Shown piece by piece: positions 23,810 through 32,943 of a DNA stretch of 49,835 nt (the stretch's first letter is position 1; each line of letters begins with the position of its first letter). The stretch comes from CAYLJO01 sp964383905 (lineage in GTDB: Bacteria > Acidobacteriota > Blastocatellia > Pyrinomonadales > Pyrinomonadaceae), in assembly GCA_964383905.1 (NCBI GenBank), contig CAYLJO010000014.1, positions 1 to 49,835 of the forward strand. Reading direction: 5' to 3'. The position numbers were made by a program, and so were the translations under genes. Below the pieces are notes generated by a model that saw nothing but the letters and a program-made list of their open reading frames with translations, searched no databases and had not been told where the DNA came from.

Positions 23810-25468
23810 CTAACGCACCACCATAAACGTAAACACGTAGGCCTGGAGAAATACAAGGATGCCGACCAGGCATGCCAGCGCCAGGCTGTGGAAGAAGACG
23901 TAGCGTAAGATCTCTCCTTCATGTCCATACCAGCGGGTTGCGGTGCTGGCGACAACGATTGATTGCGCGTCAATCATCTTGCCCATCACACCTCCGGAGC
24001 TGTTAGCCGCGGCCATGAGCGTCGGGCTTAAGCCGACCTGTGTGGCGGTGATCTTCTGCAGGCTGCCGAAGAGCACGTTGGAGGCGGTATCAGACCCGGT
24101 CAGAGCCACTCCCAGCCAGCCCAACATGGTGCCAAAGAATGGGTAGAGAAAACCGGTCTTGGCAAAGGCGAGGCCCATCGTAGCATCGAGGCCGCCGTAC
24201 CGGGTGGTGAATCCTATCGCCATCATCGCCGAAATAGTCAGAAGGGAGAAACGGACCAGCTTAAGCGTTTTCCAGTAGACCCGCGCCATGCCGGATACCG
24301 AGTATCCCATCACAAAGCCGGCAATGATGGAGGCGATCAGGATACCGCTGCCGGTGGCAGAGAGCCAGTTAATATTGAAAACGGCCGCTTCGGGCGTGGG
24401 CTTGGGCACTACCGGCGGTACGCGCAGCACAGCCTTGTCCAGACCCGGTATCGGGTACTTCAGGAATGTGATCGGGGTACCGCCGATTGAAATTCCGTCC
24501 AGGAACGCCTTTACCTGGGGCAGTCCCCACAGGAAGACCACCACGCTGAGAATGATCCAGGGCACCCAGGCGCGAAACACCTCTTGCGAGGTGTGGCCGT
24601 GAGATGCTCTGGCCGATAGATCTTCGTTCTCCTCACCCGGAAGCTGCCAAATTCGCCTGGGATGCCAGGTTCTTAAGAACAGCGCCACAGCCCCCATCGA
24701 GATTACCGCGGACACGACATCCACCAGCCAGGGGCCATGGAAGTTGGATATGAGAAATTGGGGTATGGCGAAGAAGACGCCAGCTATCAGGACTGCCGGC
24801 CATATCTCCAGCATGCCTTTGAACCCGGCGAAGGCCCAGATCAGCCAGAATGGCACGATCAGCGAGAAGAATGGGAGCTGGCGGCCGACCATGGCGCTCA
24901 GATCCCTGAGGTCGAGGCCAGTCACGCTTTGGAGGCCGATGATGGGGGTTCCCAGCGCCCCGTAGGCGACCGGAGCAGTGTTTGCGATCAGCGAAAGTCC
25001 CGAAGCTGCCAGCGGATTAAATCCCAACCCGATAAGGATGGCCCCGGTTATCGCGACCGGTGTTCCGAAGCCGGAAGTGCCTTCGAAGAAGGCGCCGAAG
25101 CTGAACGCCACCAAGAGGAGCTGGAGTCTTCGATCCCGGGTCAGTCCCGTGATGCTTCTCCGAAGAATATCAAAGAGGCCCTTCTCGTTGGTCATTTGGT
25201 AGAGAAAGATCACGTTGAGAATGATCCAGCCGATGGGTAAAAAGCCGTAGGCGGCGCCGTAGACTGCCGTTCTAACAGCCATGCCGACAGGCATACCGAA
25301 GACCAGGATGGCGACAATTAAGGAAGTGGCGAGCCCCAGTAATGCCGCGTGATGAGCCTTGAATTTGAGAAGACCGAGTGTTCCGAGCAGCACGATCACC
25401 GGAAGGGAGGCTAACAGAGTGGAAAACACTGCGTTGTTCAGCGGGTCATATACCTGTGACCAATTCAT
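23810..25468 (-). CDS. glcA: Glycolate/L-lactate permease (LctP/GlcA family)
   Basis: A 552-residue inner-membrane proton symporter with about 13 hydrophobic helices. Family marks are FSFGAFFEGTSGFGTPVAIT, NTAPVAYGALGTPI, LTGSDTASNVLFGSLQ and NSSGGVMGKMIDAQSIVVA. LctP and GlcA proteins carry lactate, glycolate and related 2-hydroxy acids; placement beside glcDEF and malate synthase favours glycolate. ATG 25466-25468 has GAGGTG about 6-7 nt upstream. It is 160 nt after malate synthase in the same direction. Confidence 0.93.
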   Translation of the reverse strand: MNWSQVYDPLNNAVFSTLLASLPVIVLLGTLGLLKFKAHHAALLGLATSLIVAILVFGMPVGMAVRTAVYGAAYGFLPIGWIILNVIFLYQMTNEKGLFDILRRSITGLTRDRRLQLLLVAFSFGAFFEGTSGFGTPVAITGAILIGLGFNPLAASGLSLIANTAPVAYGALGTPIIGLQSVTGLDLRDLSAMVGRQLPFFSLIVPFWLIWAFAGFKGMLEIWPAVLIAGVFFAIPQFLISNFHGPWLVDVVSAVISMGAVALFLRTWHPRRIWQLPGEENEDLSARASHGHTSQEVFRAWVPWIILSVVVFLWGLPQVKAFLDGISIGGTPITFLKYPIPGLDKAVLRVPPVVPKPTPEAAVFNINWLSATGSGILIASIIAGFVMGYSVSGMARVYWKTLKLVRFSLLTISAMMAIGFTTRYGGLDATMGLAFAKTGFLYPFFGTMLGWLGVALTGSDTASNVLFGSLQKITATQVGLSPTLMAAANSSGGVMGKMIDAQSIVVASTATRWYGHEGEILRYVFFHSLALACLVGILVFLQAYVFTFMVVR

Positions 25469-25628
25469 GCGTACACCTCACTTTTCTTGTTTTTAGAGAT
25501 GAGCTTATACATGCCGGCCGCTCGCCCCGTTGATTGCGGCAGTGAACCGGCCCTAGGTCAGGAAAGCTTTTATCCGAAGCTATAACCCATCAGCTCGTTG
25601 AGCGTTTCGACTGGCAAATCGAAGCCTC

Positions 25629-27200
25629 TTAAACGGGATCGAATTCACCGCGCTCGATCATGCCTTCGCTGATCTTTCTGGCCTCACGGTACTTCTCGGC
25701 AACGGACGGGTCCGTGCCCGCGGGAAGCTCACGAATGATTCGATCCAACTCCTCATCGAACAATTGCGTGATGAATTCCCTGGTATGCCTAACCGGCTGA
25801 CCGTTCTCGTCCACGATGGCAACTTCAGTGCTGTGCCGCATCCGCTGCGCGATCATTAAGCGGTAGATGCGATCAGTGGCGAGGTCTTCCATGTAGCCGT
25901 CGAGCAGGCTCGCGCCCTTGCCGTTCAGCACGCCGTTGCGGTAGCGAATCACGGTCCGGATGGCCGCGCGTGTTCCCTGTAAGCTGATCTTTCCGACGCC
26001 CTTCGGGACGGGTCGGAGATCGGGATACCTCTCCGCGCCCGGCCGGCGCGCAAAGTTCTGATTCGGGTAAGGAAACTGCTCGACGGCGATCTGGTTTTGG
26101 TCGGGGTGGCCTGTCCACGCGCCGTCCATTAAGCACGACGCTTCGTTCTTCTTGTCTTCGGCCAGCACGGCCAGCGCGCGTTGGTTGAGCTCCGGGTTCT
26201 GGCGGTCAGGAAAGAGCGCCGTCATACCGCCGATGGCGAGGATGCCGCGCTTGTGGCAGATCTCAGGGATCAACTCACGCAGGTTCTGGAAGAACCGAAC
26301 GTTGTGCGGGATGGTGTTGCGGTCGGGTAAGACCCAGTCGGGATCGTTCAGGTTGAAATGGATCAGGCTGGCCATATAATCCCATCTACCCAGGTTCAAC
26401 CCGAGAATATGGTCCCTCAGATTGTAGACGAACTCTTCCATCTGGTAGGCCAGCGGGTGAGCTTCGACCAGCGCCATACACTTGATATAGTCGGGCGGCC
26501 AGCCTTTAGCTTTGGCGACGGCTTTAAACAGGTCGCCCCACCACAAGGCTTCTTCGGCCGATTCCGACTTCGGGATGTAGATCGAGAGCGGGTGCTTGAG
26601 CTTCGACGGGTCAACCTGGTAAGCAACCAGCGCGACATCAAACAGCGAGGCCGACATCAGCTCATCTTTATCTTTGAGGACGCCGGCCTGGTTAAGGTGC
26701 AGGCCGCGCGCCCTCACCCAGATGACCGTTCTGCTCTCCTGAATCGCAACTTCTTTGTCCCGCTTTTTGTCGAAGTAGGTGAGGCGCCCGTATAAGGCTT
26801 TCAGGGTGTTATCAATTCCGCGCATGAGGATGGGCCAGAAGTTAGCCATCGAATCCTCAAGGTCGATCATCACGCCGGGCGCGCCCGAATTCAGCATCTT
26901 GACGACGAGCTCGCCGTCGTCGGCGGGCCCTGTCATCTGATTTCTTTGGTCCCGGCACCACTCGGGCAGTGCGATGCGCCAGTCGCCTGTGGTTGCTGCG
27001 GAAGGCGGGAGATGAGAGGGGCGCTGGCCACGAAGCGAAGCGGCTAAAACTTCCGCGCGCCTGGCCACGTGGGCCTGCTGGCGCGGCGTAAACTCCTCAT
27101 GCAGCGGCATCAAAAAATCCATGAACCCCTGGGGTAAATCTCGAGCCGCATCGAAGTCCGCGGGGGCCGAATTGATCCGTGGGTCAACCATCCTCTTCAT
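25629..27200 (-). CDS. aceB: Malate synthase A
   Basis: A 523-residue enzyme that condenses glyoxylate with acetyl-CoA to give malate. Length and blocks match the A isoform: GVMIDLEDSMANFWPI, WVRARGLHLNQ (catalytic Arg), ILGLNLGRWDYMASLI, and CLMDGAWTGHPDQNQIA with the catalytic-base Asp region. ATG 27198-27200 (MKRMVD) is chosen over the longer frame to 27299, which would overlap iclR; GAGAAG lies about 8 nt upstream. No isocitrate lyase is nearby. Together with glcDEF this suggests use on glycolate-derived glyoxylate. In E. coli the equivalent glc operon gene is the G isoform, so an A isoform here is a variation. Confidence 0.94.
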   Translation of the reverse strand: MKRMVDPRINSAPADFDAARDLPQGFMDFLMPLHEEFTPRQQAHVARRAEVLAASLRGQRPSHLPPSAATTGDWRIALPEWCRDQRNQMTGPADDGELVVKMLNSGAPGVMIDLEDSMANFWPILMRGIDNTLKALYGRLTYFDKKRDKEVAIQESRTVIWVRARGLHLNQAGVLKDKDELMSASLFDVALVAYQVDPSKLKHPLSIYIPKSESAEEALWWGDLFKAVAKAKGWPPDYIKCMALVEAHPLAYQMEEFVYNLRDHILGLNLGRWDYMASLIHFNLNDPDWVLPDRNTIPHNVRFFQNLRELIPEICHKRGILAIGGMTALFPDRQNPELNQRALAVLAEDKKNEASCLMDGAWTGHPDQNQIAVEQFPYPNQNFARRPGAERYPDLRPVPKGVGKISLQGTRAAIRTVIRYRNGVLNGKGASLLDGYMEDLATDRIYRLMIAQRMRHSTEVAIVDENGQPVRHTREFITQLFDEELDRIIRELPAGTDPSVAEKYREARKISEGMIERGEFDPV

Positions 27201-27244
27201 AACTCTTCTCACTTTCAAATAAAAATCGGCCGGTCCGAACTGCC

Positions 27245-28027
27245 TTAGGCTACGCCGGGCACTTCCGCGGGCACAGAATATCCGAGCCGCACACTGCATT
27301 CATAAGCAGTTCGGCGCACGAGCGGCCCTAGCTCGAAGGCCCGCTGGTGGTCCATACGCATTTTTGGCCCCGAGACGCTGACGGCGGCGACACAAATGCC
27401 GGCATGGTTGAAGATAGGGGCCGCGACGCAACACACCCCCTCCTCACGCTCCTCATTATCAATAGCAAAGCCGCGCTGCTGCGTACGTTTGATCTCCGAC
27501 CGAAGCCGCTTTGGTGACGTAACGGTGCGCGGCGTCCAGCGCTTCAACTCCGTCGTGGCAAGGTACGCATCAAGCTGATACGGGGCGAACCCGGACAAGA
27601 TCGCTTTGCCGGCACCGGTACAATAGAGCGGCGCGCGGCGGCCGACTTCGGTAAACATGCGGACCAGCCGCGGGCTCGCCGCCTGGTCCATGTAAACGCC
27701 GTCTAGCTCTTGAAGCACGACCAGGTTACTCGTCTCCCCGGTCATTCCGGTGAGCTGTTGCAAAAACGGGCAGGCGATCAGACGCAAGTTAAAGCAACTG
27801 TTGCTTGTCGCGCATGCGGCAACTTCCAACAGCTTCGGGCCCGGCCCGTAGCGCCGGGTCTCCTTATCCTGAGAAGCGTACCCGCGCTTGATTAACGTGC
27901 TGAGCAGCCGGTGCAAGGTACCCAGCGGCAGGCCCAGCACCGCATGGAGCTGGGTCAAGCTTACAGAGTCTGTGGTGCCAGACAGCTCTTCCAGGATATC
28001 TAACGTTCGCTCGACTGAATTGACCAT
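27245..28027 (-). CDS. IclR-family transcriptional regulator
   Basis: A 260-residue regulator. The N-terminal winged HTH (residues about 3-60, SVERTLDILEEL, LGLPLGTLHRLLSTLIKRGY) is followed by the IclR effector domain (CTGAGKAILSGF, EREEGVCCVAAPIF, AAVSVSGP). ATG 28025-28027 is chosen because homology starts there; the longer frame runs into the operator. It is the first gene of the aceB-glcA-garR-glcDEF operon (44 nt before aceB) and is divergent from livK. IclR proteins usually sense small acids such as glyoxylate or pyruvate, so it is the likely local controller of both directions. Confidence 0.92.
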   Translation of the reverse strand: MVNSVERTLDILEELSGTTDSVSLTQLHAVLGLPLGTLHRLLSTLIKRGYASQDKETRRYGPGPKLLEVAACATSNSCFNLRLIACPFLQQLTGMTGETSNLVVLQELDGVYMDQAASPRLVRMFTEVGRRAPLYCTGAGKAILSGFAPYQLDAYLATTELKRWTPRTVTSPKRLRSEIKRTQQRGFAIDNEEREEGVCCVAAPIFNHAGICVAAVSVSGPKMRMDHQRAFELGPLVRRTAYECSVRLGYSVPAEVPGVA

Positions 28028-28028
28028 T

Positions 28029-28053
28029 TTTCCGCTATATGGAAATTGATTTC
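28029..28053. promoter_or_regulatory. Candidate IclR operator (two overlapping palindromes)
   Basis: Just upstream of the iclR ATG are TTTCC-N7-GGAAA (28029-28045) and GAAAT-TG-ATTTC (28042-28053). The second resembles the E. coli IclR site core GGAAAT-N-ATTTCC as I recall it. Placed downstream of the minus-strand promoter, binding here would block iclR transcription (autorepression). A further pair GTTGG/CCAAC (28054-28058, 28075-28079) brackets the -10 box. Confidence 0.5.
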
Positions 28054-28065
28054 GTTGGATGGAGA

Positions 28066-28094
28066 TATATATTCCCAACCTCTTTATTTGTCAA
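28066..28094 (-). promoter_or_regulatory. Sigma-70-type promoter for iclR and the glycolate operon
   Basis: On the minus strand a perfect -35 TTGACA (28094-28089) is followed after 17 nt by TATATA (28071-28066). The start of transcription would be near 28059, leaving a leader of about 30 nt to the iclR ATG that carries the palindromes. Confidence 0.65.
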
Positions 28095-28116
28095 CTCGCA
28101 AGCTGATCTCTATAAT
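28088..28116 (+). promoter_or_regulatory. Sigma-70-type promoter for the livK operon
   Basis: TTGTCA (28088-28093), a 17-nt spacer, and a perfect TATAAT (28111-28116). Its -35 overlaps the -35 of the divergent iclR promoter by five bases, so the two promoters compete for polymerase. The livK ribosome site GAGGAGG (28152-28158) follows. Confidence 0.75.
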
Positions 28117-28164
28117 GCGCCCGCAGTCAGACGAACAAGCGGCCCGTCTAAGAGGAGGCTACTT

Positions 28165-29376
28165 ATGCGAAAAGCGGTTGCCTTTCTTTCATTTGCCCTG
28201 TTTCTTATGGCCATCGTGGGGCCCGCCGGCTGCAAGGGCGGCGGCGGAAGCGGCGATAGTAATACCTTCCGCATCGGAGTTATTAGTTCCCTGACAGGCA
28301 GTCAGGCGGCCTTCGGCGAGGCCCATCGGAACGGTTACCGGATCGCGCTCGACGAGATCAATGGCAAGGGCGGCGTCCTCGGTAAGAAGCTTGACCTGGA
28401 TTTTTATGATGATCAGAGCAGGCCCGACCAGGCTGTGCAGGGCGTCTCTAAGCTGGTTGACCAGGATCGCGCGCCGATCATCCTCGGCTCCTATTCGAGC
28501 GAATCGACCAAGGCCATCGTTCCGGTCGTGACGCAGAAGCAAGTCCCGCTGATTATTCCGACGGCGACGGCCGACAACGTGATGGACTCTCATTCCCCGT
28601 GGGTCTTTCGCATCTGCGCCGGTTCCGGAGCCTACGCGACGGCGACGATCGACTTCCTCAAAAATAATGGCGCTCCGAAGACGATGGCGATTGTCTTCGA
28701 GAACACCAACTTCGGGCAGTCGAATGAGCAGGCGATGTTTAATACGGCCAAACAGGCCGGTATCAATGTCGTCGCCAGGGAAGCCTATGAAGCCAGATCT
28801 CCCGACTACAAGGCCCTTTTGCAGAGGGTCAAGCAGGCCGACCCTGACGTCATCTATTTCGCCTCTTACCTGCTTGATGCCTCGACGCTGATGCGCCAGG
28901 CCCAGGAAGTAGGGCTCAGTCCTAAGTACTACACCTCGGCGGGCACGGGGTTTGCGGCGGCGGAGTTTCCCACCCCTGACAAAGGCGCGGGCAAGAATGC
29001 AGAATATACCTTCTCGGTCTCGCAGTGGTTGCCGTCAGTTAAGTGGAAAGGCTCGAAGGAATTTGACGACGAATACGTTAAGCGCTACGGGTCGCACCCC
29101 GCTTACCACGCGATGCAAGCCTACGCTTCGCTACTCGTGGCGGCGACGGCGATCAACAATGCTAAGTCAAACGCCCCGGCGGCGATCCGCGACGCGGTGA
29201 AACAGCTCGACCTGCCTGAGACGCCCTTCGGGCCAATCAAGTTCGACGCCAACGGGCAGAACCCGCACCCGGTCCTGATCACACAGGTGCAAAAGGGGGA
29301 GTACAAGGTCGTGTGGCCGGCCGATGCGGCAGAGACCAAGCCGATCATTCCGACGCCCCCGTGGGACCGGCGCTAA
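28165..29376 (+). CDS. livK: Branched-chain amino acid-type ABC transporter substrate-binding lipoprotein
   Basis: A 403-residue periplasmic binding protein (Peripla_BP_6, HAAT family). The N-terminus is a lipoprotein signal peptide with lipobox PAGC (Cys about residue 23), then a Gly/Ser linker. Fold marks are FRIGVISSLTGSQAAFGEAH, NGYRIALDEINGKGGVLGKK and VPLIIPTATADNVMD. ATG 28165 has a strong GAGGAGG 6 nt upstream; the longer frame from 28039 would begin before the promoter. HAAT systems also carry amides, urea and carboxylates, so the ligand need not be an amino acid. It is divergent from iclR and shares control sequences with it. Confidence 0.92.
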   Translation: MRKAVAFLSFALFLMAIVGPAGCKGGGGSGDSNTFRIGVISSLTGSQAAFGEAHRNGYRIALDEINGKGGVLGKKLDLDFYDDQSRPDQAVQGVSKLVDQDRAPIILGSYSSESTKAIVPVVTQKQVPLIIPTATADNVMDSHSPWVFRICAGSGAYATATIDFLKNNGAPKTMAIVFENTNFGQSNEQAMFNTAKQAGINVVAREAYEARSPDYKALLQRVKQADPDVIYFASYLLDASTLMRQAQEVGLSPKYYTSAGTGFAAAEFPTPDKGAGKNAEYTFSVSQWLPSVKWKGSKEFDDEYVKRYGSHPAYHAMQAYASLLVAATAINNAKSNAPAAIRDAVKQLDLPETPFGPIKFDANGQNPHPVLITQVQKGEYKVVWPADAAETKPIIPTPPWDRR

Positions 29377-29497
29377 GCGCCCAGCCGTTTGGCCGGTTGA
29401 GCCCGGCCGGAATCAGGCGGACGACACCTTGGGTCCGGGAAGGCTGGCTGCTGAGGGGAGTGTCCATCCGATCATCAGTAGTGGGCCAGGAGATGGC

Positions 29498-30364
29498 ATG
29501 ATCGTCGCACTACAAACCATTATTTACGGTGTTCTCACCGGCGCTCTCTACGCGCTGATCGGGATGGGAATGGCGCTGATCTTCGGCGTGATGCGGATCG
29601 TCAACTTCGCGCACGGCGCTTTTCTGATGGTCGGCATGTACGTCACTTACCTGCTCTTTCTCAGGGCGGGACTGACCCCCTACCTCGGCTTCGTGGTGGC
29701 CGGCGCGGTTCTTTTCGTACTGGGCTACCTGACTTATACAGGGTTACTTCAGCCCGTCAGCCAGCAGTCGCATTTTATGCAGATCCTGCTCACCCTGGGC
29801 ATCGGCCTGATTTTGACCGACGGGGTGCAGGCGATTTTTGGCGCCGACTACCACCAGATCAACTTGCCTCTCCTGAATAAGAACTTTCACCTCGGGCCGA
29901 TTACGGTGAACGCCCCGTGGCTGCTCTCCTTCGGTATTGCTGCCGTGCTGATTCTCCTGCTCTACCTGTTCGTCATGCGCAGCAGGACGGGGCGCGCCGT
30001 CCGGGCCATCGCACAGAACGCGCAGGTCGCGCCGCTGGTCGGCATCAATGTTAACCGTATTCAAGCATTCTCCTTTGCGCTCGGCGTGGCGGCGGCAGGC
30101 GTCTCCGGCGGTCTACTGCTGCCGGTCTTCTATCTATACCCGACCGTCGGGGAAGACTTCACTTTGAAAGCCTTCGTGATGGTCGTGCTGGGCGGGATGG
30201 GCTCGATTGCCGGCGCGGCCGTCGGCGGGGTGGCGCTCGGGGTGATCGAGAGCCTCACGAGCCGCTACTGGGGGAACCAGTGGGCCCTGATGGCCGACTT
30301 TGTCATTTTCATACTGGTGCTCTCCATACGACCGGGTGGAATCTTCGGGAGCCAACGCGCATGA
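29498..30364 (+). CDS. livH: ABC transporter permease, LivH type
   Basis: A 288-residue inner-membrane permease with about eight helices. LivH marks are YALIGMGMALIFGVMRIVNFAHG at the N-terminus (split over residues 19-41), RAVRAIAQNAQVAPLVGIN (the EAA-like loop that contacts the ATPase) and VVLGGMGSIAGAAVGGV. ATG 29498 with AGGAGAT upstream is chosen; the longer frame has no family similarity. It overlaps livM by 4 nt (ATGA). Confidence 0.93.
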   Translation: MIVALQTIIYGVLTGALYALIGMGMALIFGVMRIVNFAHGAFLMVGMYVTYLLFLRAGLTPYLGFVVAGAVLFVLGYLTYTGLLQPVSQQSHFMQILLTLGIGLILTDGVQAIFGADYHQINLPLLNKNFHLGPITVNAPWLLSFGIAAVLILLLYLFVMRSRTGRAVRAIAQNAQVAPLVGINVNRIQAFSFALGVAAAGVSGGLLLPVFYLYPTVGEDFTLKAFVMVVLGGMGSIAGAAVGGVALGVIESLTSRYWGNQWALMADFVIFILVLSIRPGGIFGSQRA

Positions 30365-31335
30365 GAAGGTGGCAAATCTGGACAGTCGCGGGGATCTTTC
30401 TCGTCTGCCTGCTTGTTCCGCTGACGGGGCAGAACGACTACATTTTACAATGGCTGTTCCGCATCTTTCTCTTTGCGGCGATGGGGCTGGCATGGAATCT
30501 TGTCGGCGGCTACGCGGGTCAGCTCTCTCTGGGCCACGCGGCCTTCTTCGGGGTCGGGGCCTACGGGCTGGCGCTTTTCGTTAAAGCGGGACTACCCGCC
30601 TGGCCGTCGCTTCTTTTGGCCGCGTTGGTCGCCACCATTTTTGCCGCGACCATGGGGATCATCTCGTTCCGCCTGCGCGGGCCGTACTTCACGCTCTCGA
30701 CCATCGCCTTCGCCGAAATGCTGCGACTGTTAGCCACCAATTTGAAAATAACCGAAGGGGCCATCGGCATAACGATGCCGGCGCTCTTCAGCGGCCCGTA
30801 CTTCTGGGCCTGGTTCTATACCGGCTCGGTGCTCTTGGCGGGTTTGGCGATGGCGGTCAACCGCTGGGTCTCGCGCTCAAAGTTCGGCTACTATCTGATG
30901 GCGATCCGCGAAGATGAAGAGACCGCGATGGCGGTCGGTGTAGACCCCAGCCGTTACAAGTTATGGACGCTCCTGCTGAGCGCTTTTCTGACGGCGCTGG
31001 GCGGGGCGATCTACGGCAGCGCGTTCCAATTCATCGTCCCGGACAGTATTCTCTCCCTGAGTATCTCCGTTCAGATCGCCATCATTGCCATGCTCGGCGG
31101 GGCCGGCACGGTCGTGGGGCCGCTGGTCGGCTCGGTGATCCTTCTGACCGCATCCGAACTGTTTCAGAACGCCTTTCAGGGGGTCCATCTGCTCATTTAC
31201 GGCGTCCTCATCGTAGTGGTCGTGCTATTTTTGCCGGAAGGGATTGTGGGCAGCATCGGCCGACGCCTGCACCGGTGGCGTCTGCCCCCGGCCGCCGCGC
31301 GGAAGGTGCATGCCGGGACAACGCATAAAGCTTGA
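30361..31335 (+). CDS. livM: ABC transporter permease, LivM type
   Basis: A 324-residue inner-membrane permease. LivM marks are GLAWNLVGGYAGQLSLGHAA, LRGPYFTLSTIAFAEMLRL, the cytoplasmic loop AIREDEETAMAVGVDPSRYK and IIAMLGGAGTVVGPLVGS. The ATG overlaps the livH stop (ATGA). It pairs with LivH to form the channel. Confidence 0.93.
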   Translation: MRRWQIWTVAGIFLVCLLVPLTGQNDYILQWLFRIFLFAAMGLAWNLVGGYAGQLSLGHAAFFGVGAYGLALFVKAGLPAWPSLLLAALVATIFAATMGIISFRLRGPYFTLSTIAFAEMLRLLATNLKITEGAIGITMPALFSGPYFWAWFYTGSVLLAGLAMAVNRWVSRSKFGYYLMAIREDEETAMAVGVDPSRYKLWTLLLSAFLTALGGAIYGSAFQFIVPDSILSLSISVQIAIIAMLGGAGTVVGPLVGSVILLTASELFQNAFQGVHLLIYGVLIVVVVLFLPEGIVGSIGRRLHRWRLPPAAARKVHAGTTHKA

Positions 31336-31377
31336 AGGGAGAACTTCGGGCTGGTCTGCCGGACGGAGTAAACGCTC

Positions 31378-32118
31378 GTGCCTGCTGTTCTTGAGCTTGA
31401 TCATGTGACCAAACGTTTTGGCGGCCTCGTCGCGACCAATGACGTTTCATTGAAGGTGAATGATCAGGAGGTGCTATTCATCATCGGGCCGAACGGCGCG
31501 GGCAAGACAACTATTTTCAATCTGATTACGGGCTTCATACACCCGAACCGGGGGCGAATCCTCTTCAGCGGCCGGGACATCACGCGCCTCGCTCCCCACC
31601 AATCTGCCAGGCTCGGCATCGGCCGCACCTTTCAAATTGTGAAGCCGCTGCCGAATCTGACCGTGCTGGAGAACGTAATGCTTGGATCATTTCTGCGCAC
31701 GGGCAGCAGCGAGAAGGCGCGGGGCGAGGCGACGGAGGTTCTGCGCTTCCTGGGGATGCAGGAAGCGGCCGGCCTGCCCGCGCGCGGGCTATCGCTCGCC
31801 ACGCTCAAGCGCCTGGAGATCGCCCGCGCTCTGGCCACGCGCCCGAAGCTGATCCTGCTTGACGAAGTGGTGGCCGGTCTCCCGACCACGGAGGCGCTGG
31901 CGCTCGCCGCGCTGCTGAAACGGCTGCCGGAGTGGGGCGTGGCGGCGGTCGCCGGCGTGGAGCACGTCATGCAGGTGGTGATGCGCATCGCCGACCGTGT
32001 GGTCGTGCTCGATCACGGCACCAAGATCGCCGAAGGCGTCCCGCGAGAAGTGGTCCAGCTACCCGCCGTCATCGAAGCCTATCTCGGCCTCAAGCACAAG
32101 GAGGTGGTGGGGCTGTGA
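31378..32118 (+). CDS. livG: ABC transporter ATPase, LivG type
   Basis: A 246-residue ATP-binding subunit. Walker A is GPNGAGKT, the Q-loop is RTFQIVKPL, Walker B is LILLDEVVAGL, and the switch His is in GVEHVMQVV. The ABC signature, normally LSGGQ or LSYG, reads LSLATLKRLEIARAL. This is a known LivG-side variation, but it is strongly degenerate here. GTG 31378 with GGAG about 10 nt upstream. It overlaps livF by 4 nt. Confidence 0.92.
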   Translation: MPAVLELDHVTKRFGGLVATNDVSLKVNDQEVLFIIGPNGAGKTTIFNLITGFIHPNRGRILFSGRDITRLAPHQSARLGIGRTFQIVKPLPNLTVLENVMLGSFLRTGSSEKARGEATEVLRFLGMQEAAGLPARGLSLATLKRLEIARALATRPKLILLDEVVAGLPTTEALALAALLKRLPEWGVAAVAGVEHVMQVVMRIADRVVVLDHGTKIAEGVPREVVQLPAVIEAYLGLKHKEVVGL

Positions 32119-32882
32119 GCGCTCCCATCCGAACGCCAGCGGGAGACGGGGCCGCCCCGTTACTGGTCCTGGAACACATCGCCGCCGGCTACGGTGACTT
32201 TCAGGCGCTCTTCGACGTCACACTACACGTTAACAGGGGTGAGGTCGTGACGCTCATCGGCGCCAACGGCGCGGGAAAGACGACCACGCTGCGGGTCATC
32301 TCCGGGGTCCTGCGCCCGCAGGGCGGGGTGTTGAGCTTTGCGGGCGATGACATCTCAAGGGTTCCGGCCCACGAGATGGTCGAGCGTGGCATCAGCCACG
32401 TGCCGGAGGGTCGCCAGTTGTTCCCGTACATGACCGTGGTAGAAAATCTGTCCCTCGGCGCTTACATCTCACGCGCCCGCCCTCATCTGAAGCAGGCGAT
32501 GGCCGAGCAATTCAGTTTCTTCCCGCGCCTGGCCGAGCGCAGAAATCAACTGGCCGGGACGCTCTCCGGTGGCGAGCAACAGATGGTCGCGATCGCGCGC
32601 GCGCTGATGGCCCGACCACAGCTGCTGCTGCTCGACGAGCCTTCACTCGGTTTAGCGCCGAAGGTGGTCGAAGAGGTCTTCGACAAGATCCAGGAGGTCA
32701 GGCGTACCGGGGTGACGGTGCTCATCGTAGAGCAGAACGTGGTCAGCGGCCTGAGCATCTCCGACCGCGGCTACGTAGTGCAGAACGGCGCGATTACCCT
32801 GGAAGGGAGCTCCGCAGATCTCCTGGCTAATGAAGGGGTACGCTCGGCCTACCTCGGGTACTCGGCGTCTGATCAGGGCTAA
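32115..32882 (+). CDS. livF: ABC transporter ATPase, LivF type
   Basis: A 255-residue ATP-binding subunit. Walker A is GANGAGKTT, the signature LSGGEQQMVAIARAL is canonical, Walker B is LLLLDEPSLGLAP, and the switch region is VEQNV. The family block HVPEGRQLFPYMTV is present. GTG 32115 overlaps the livG stop (GTGA). It is the last gene of the five-gene livKHMGF operon; short hairpins follow at 32900-32913 and 32934-32954. Confidence 0.94.
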   Translation: MSAPIRTPAGDGAAPLLVLEHIAAGYGDFQALFDVTLHVNRGEVVTLIGANGAGKTTTLRVISGVLRPQGGVLSFAGDDISRVPAHEMVERGISHVPEGRQLFPYMTVVENLSLGAYISRARPHLKQAMAEQFSFFPRLAERRNQLAGTLSGGEQQMVAIARALMARPQLLLLDEPSLGLAPKVVEEVFDKIQEVRRTGVTVLIVEQNVVSGLSISDRGYVVQNGAITLEGSSADLLANEGVRSAYLGYSASDQG

Positions 32883-32943
32883 TTACCAGCGAGGGCCCTC
32901 GGTCGATAGACCGGTTGGTTGCCACTTGATCTTAAACCCACCT

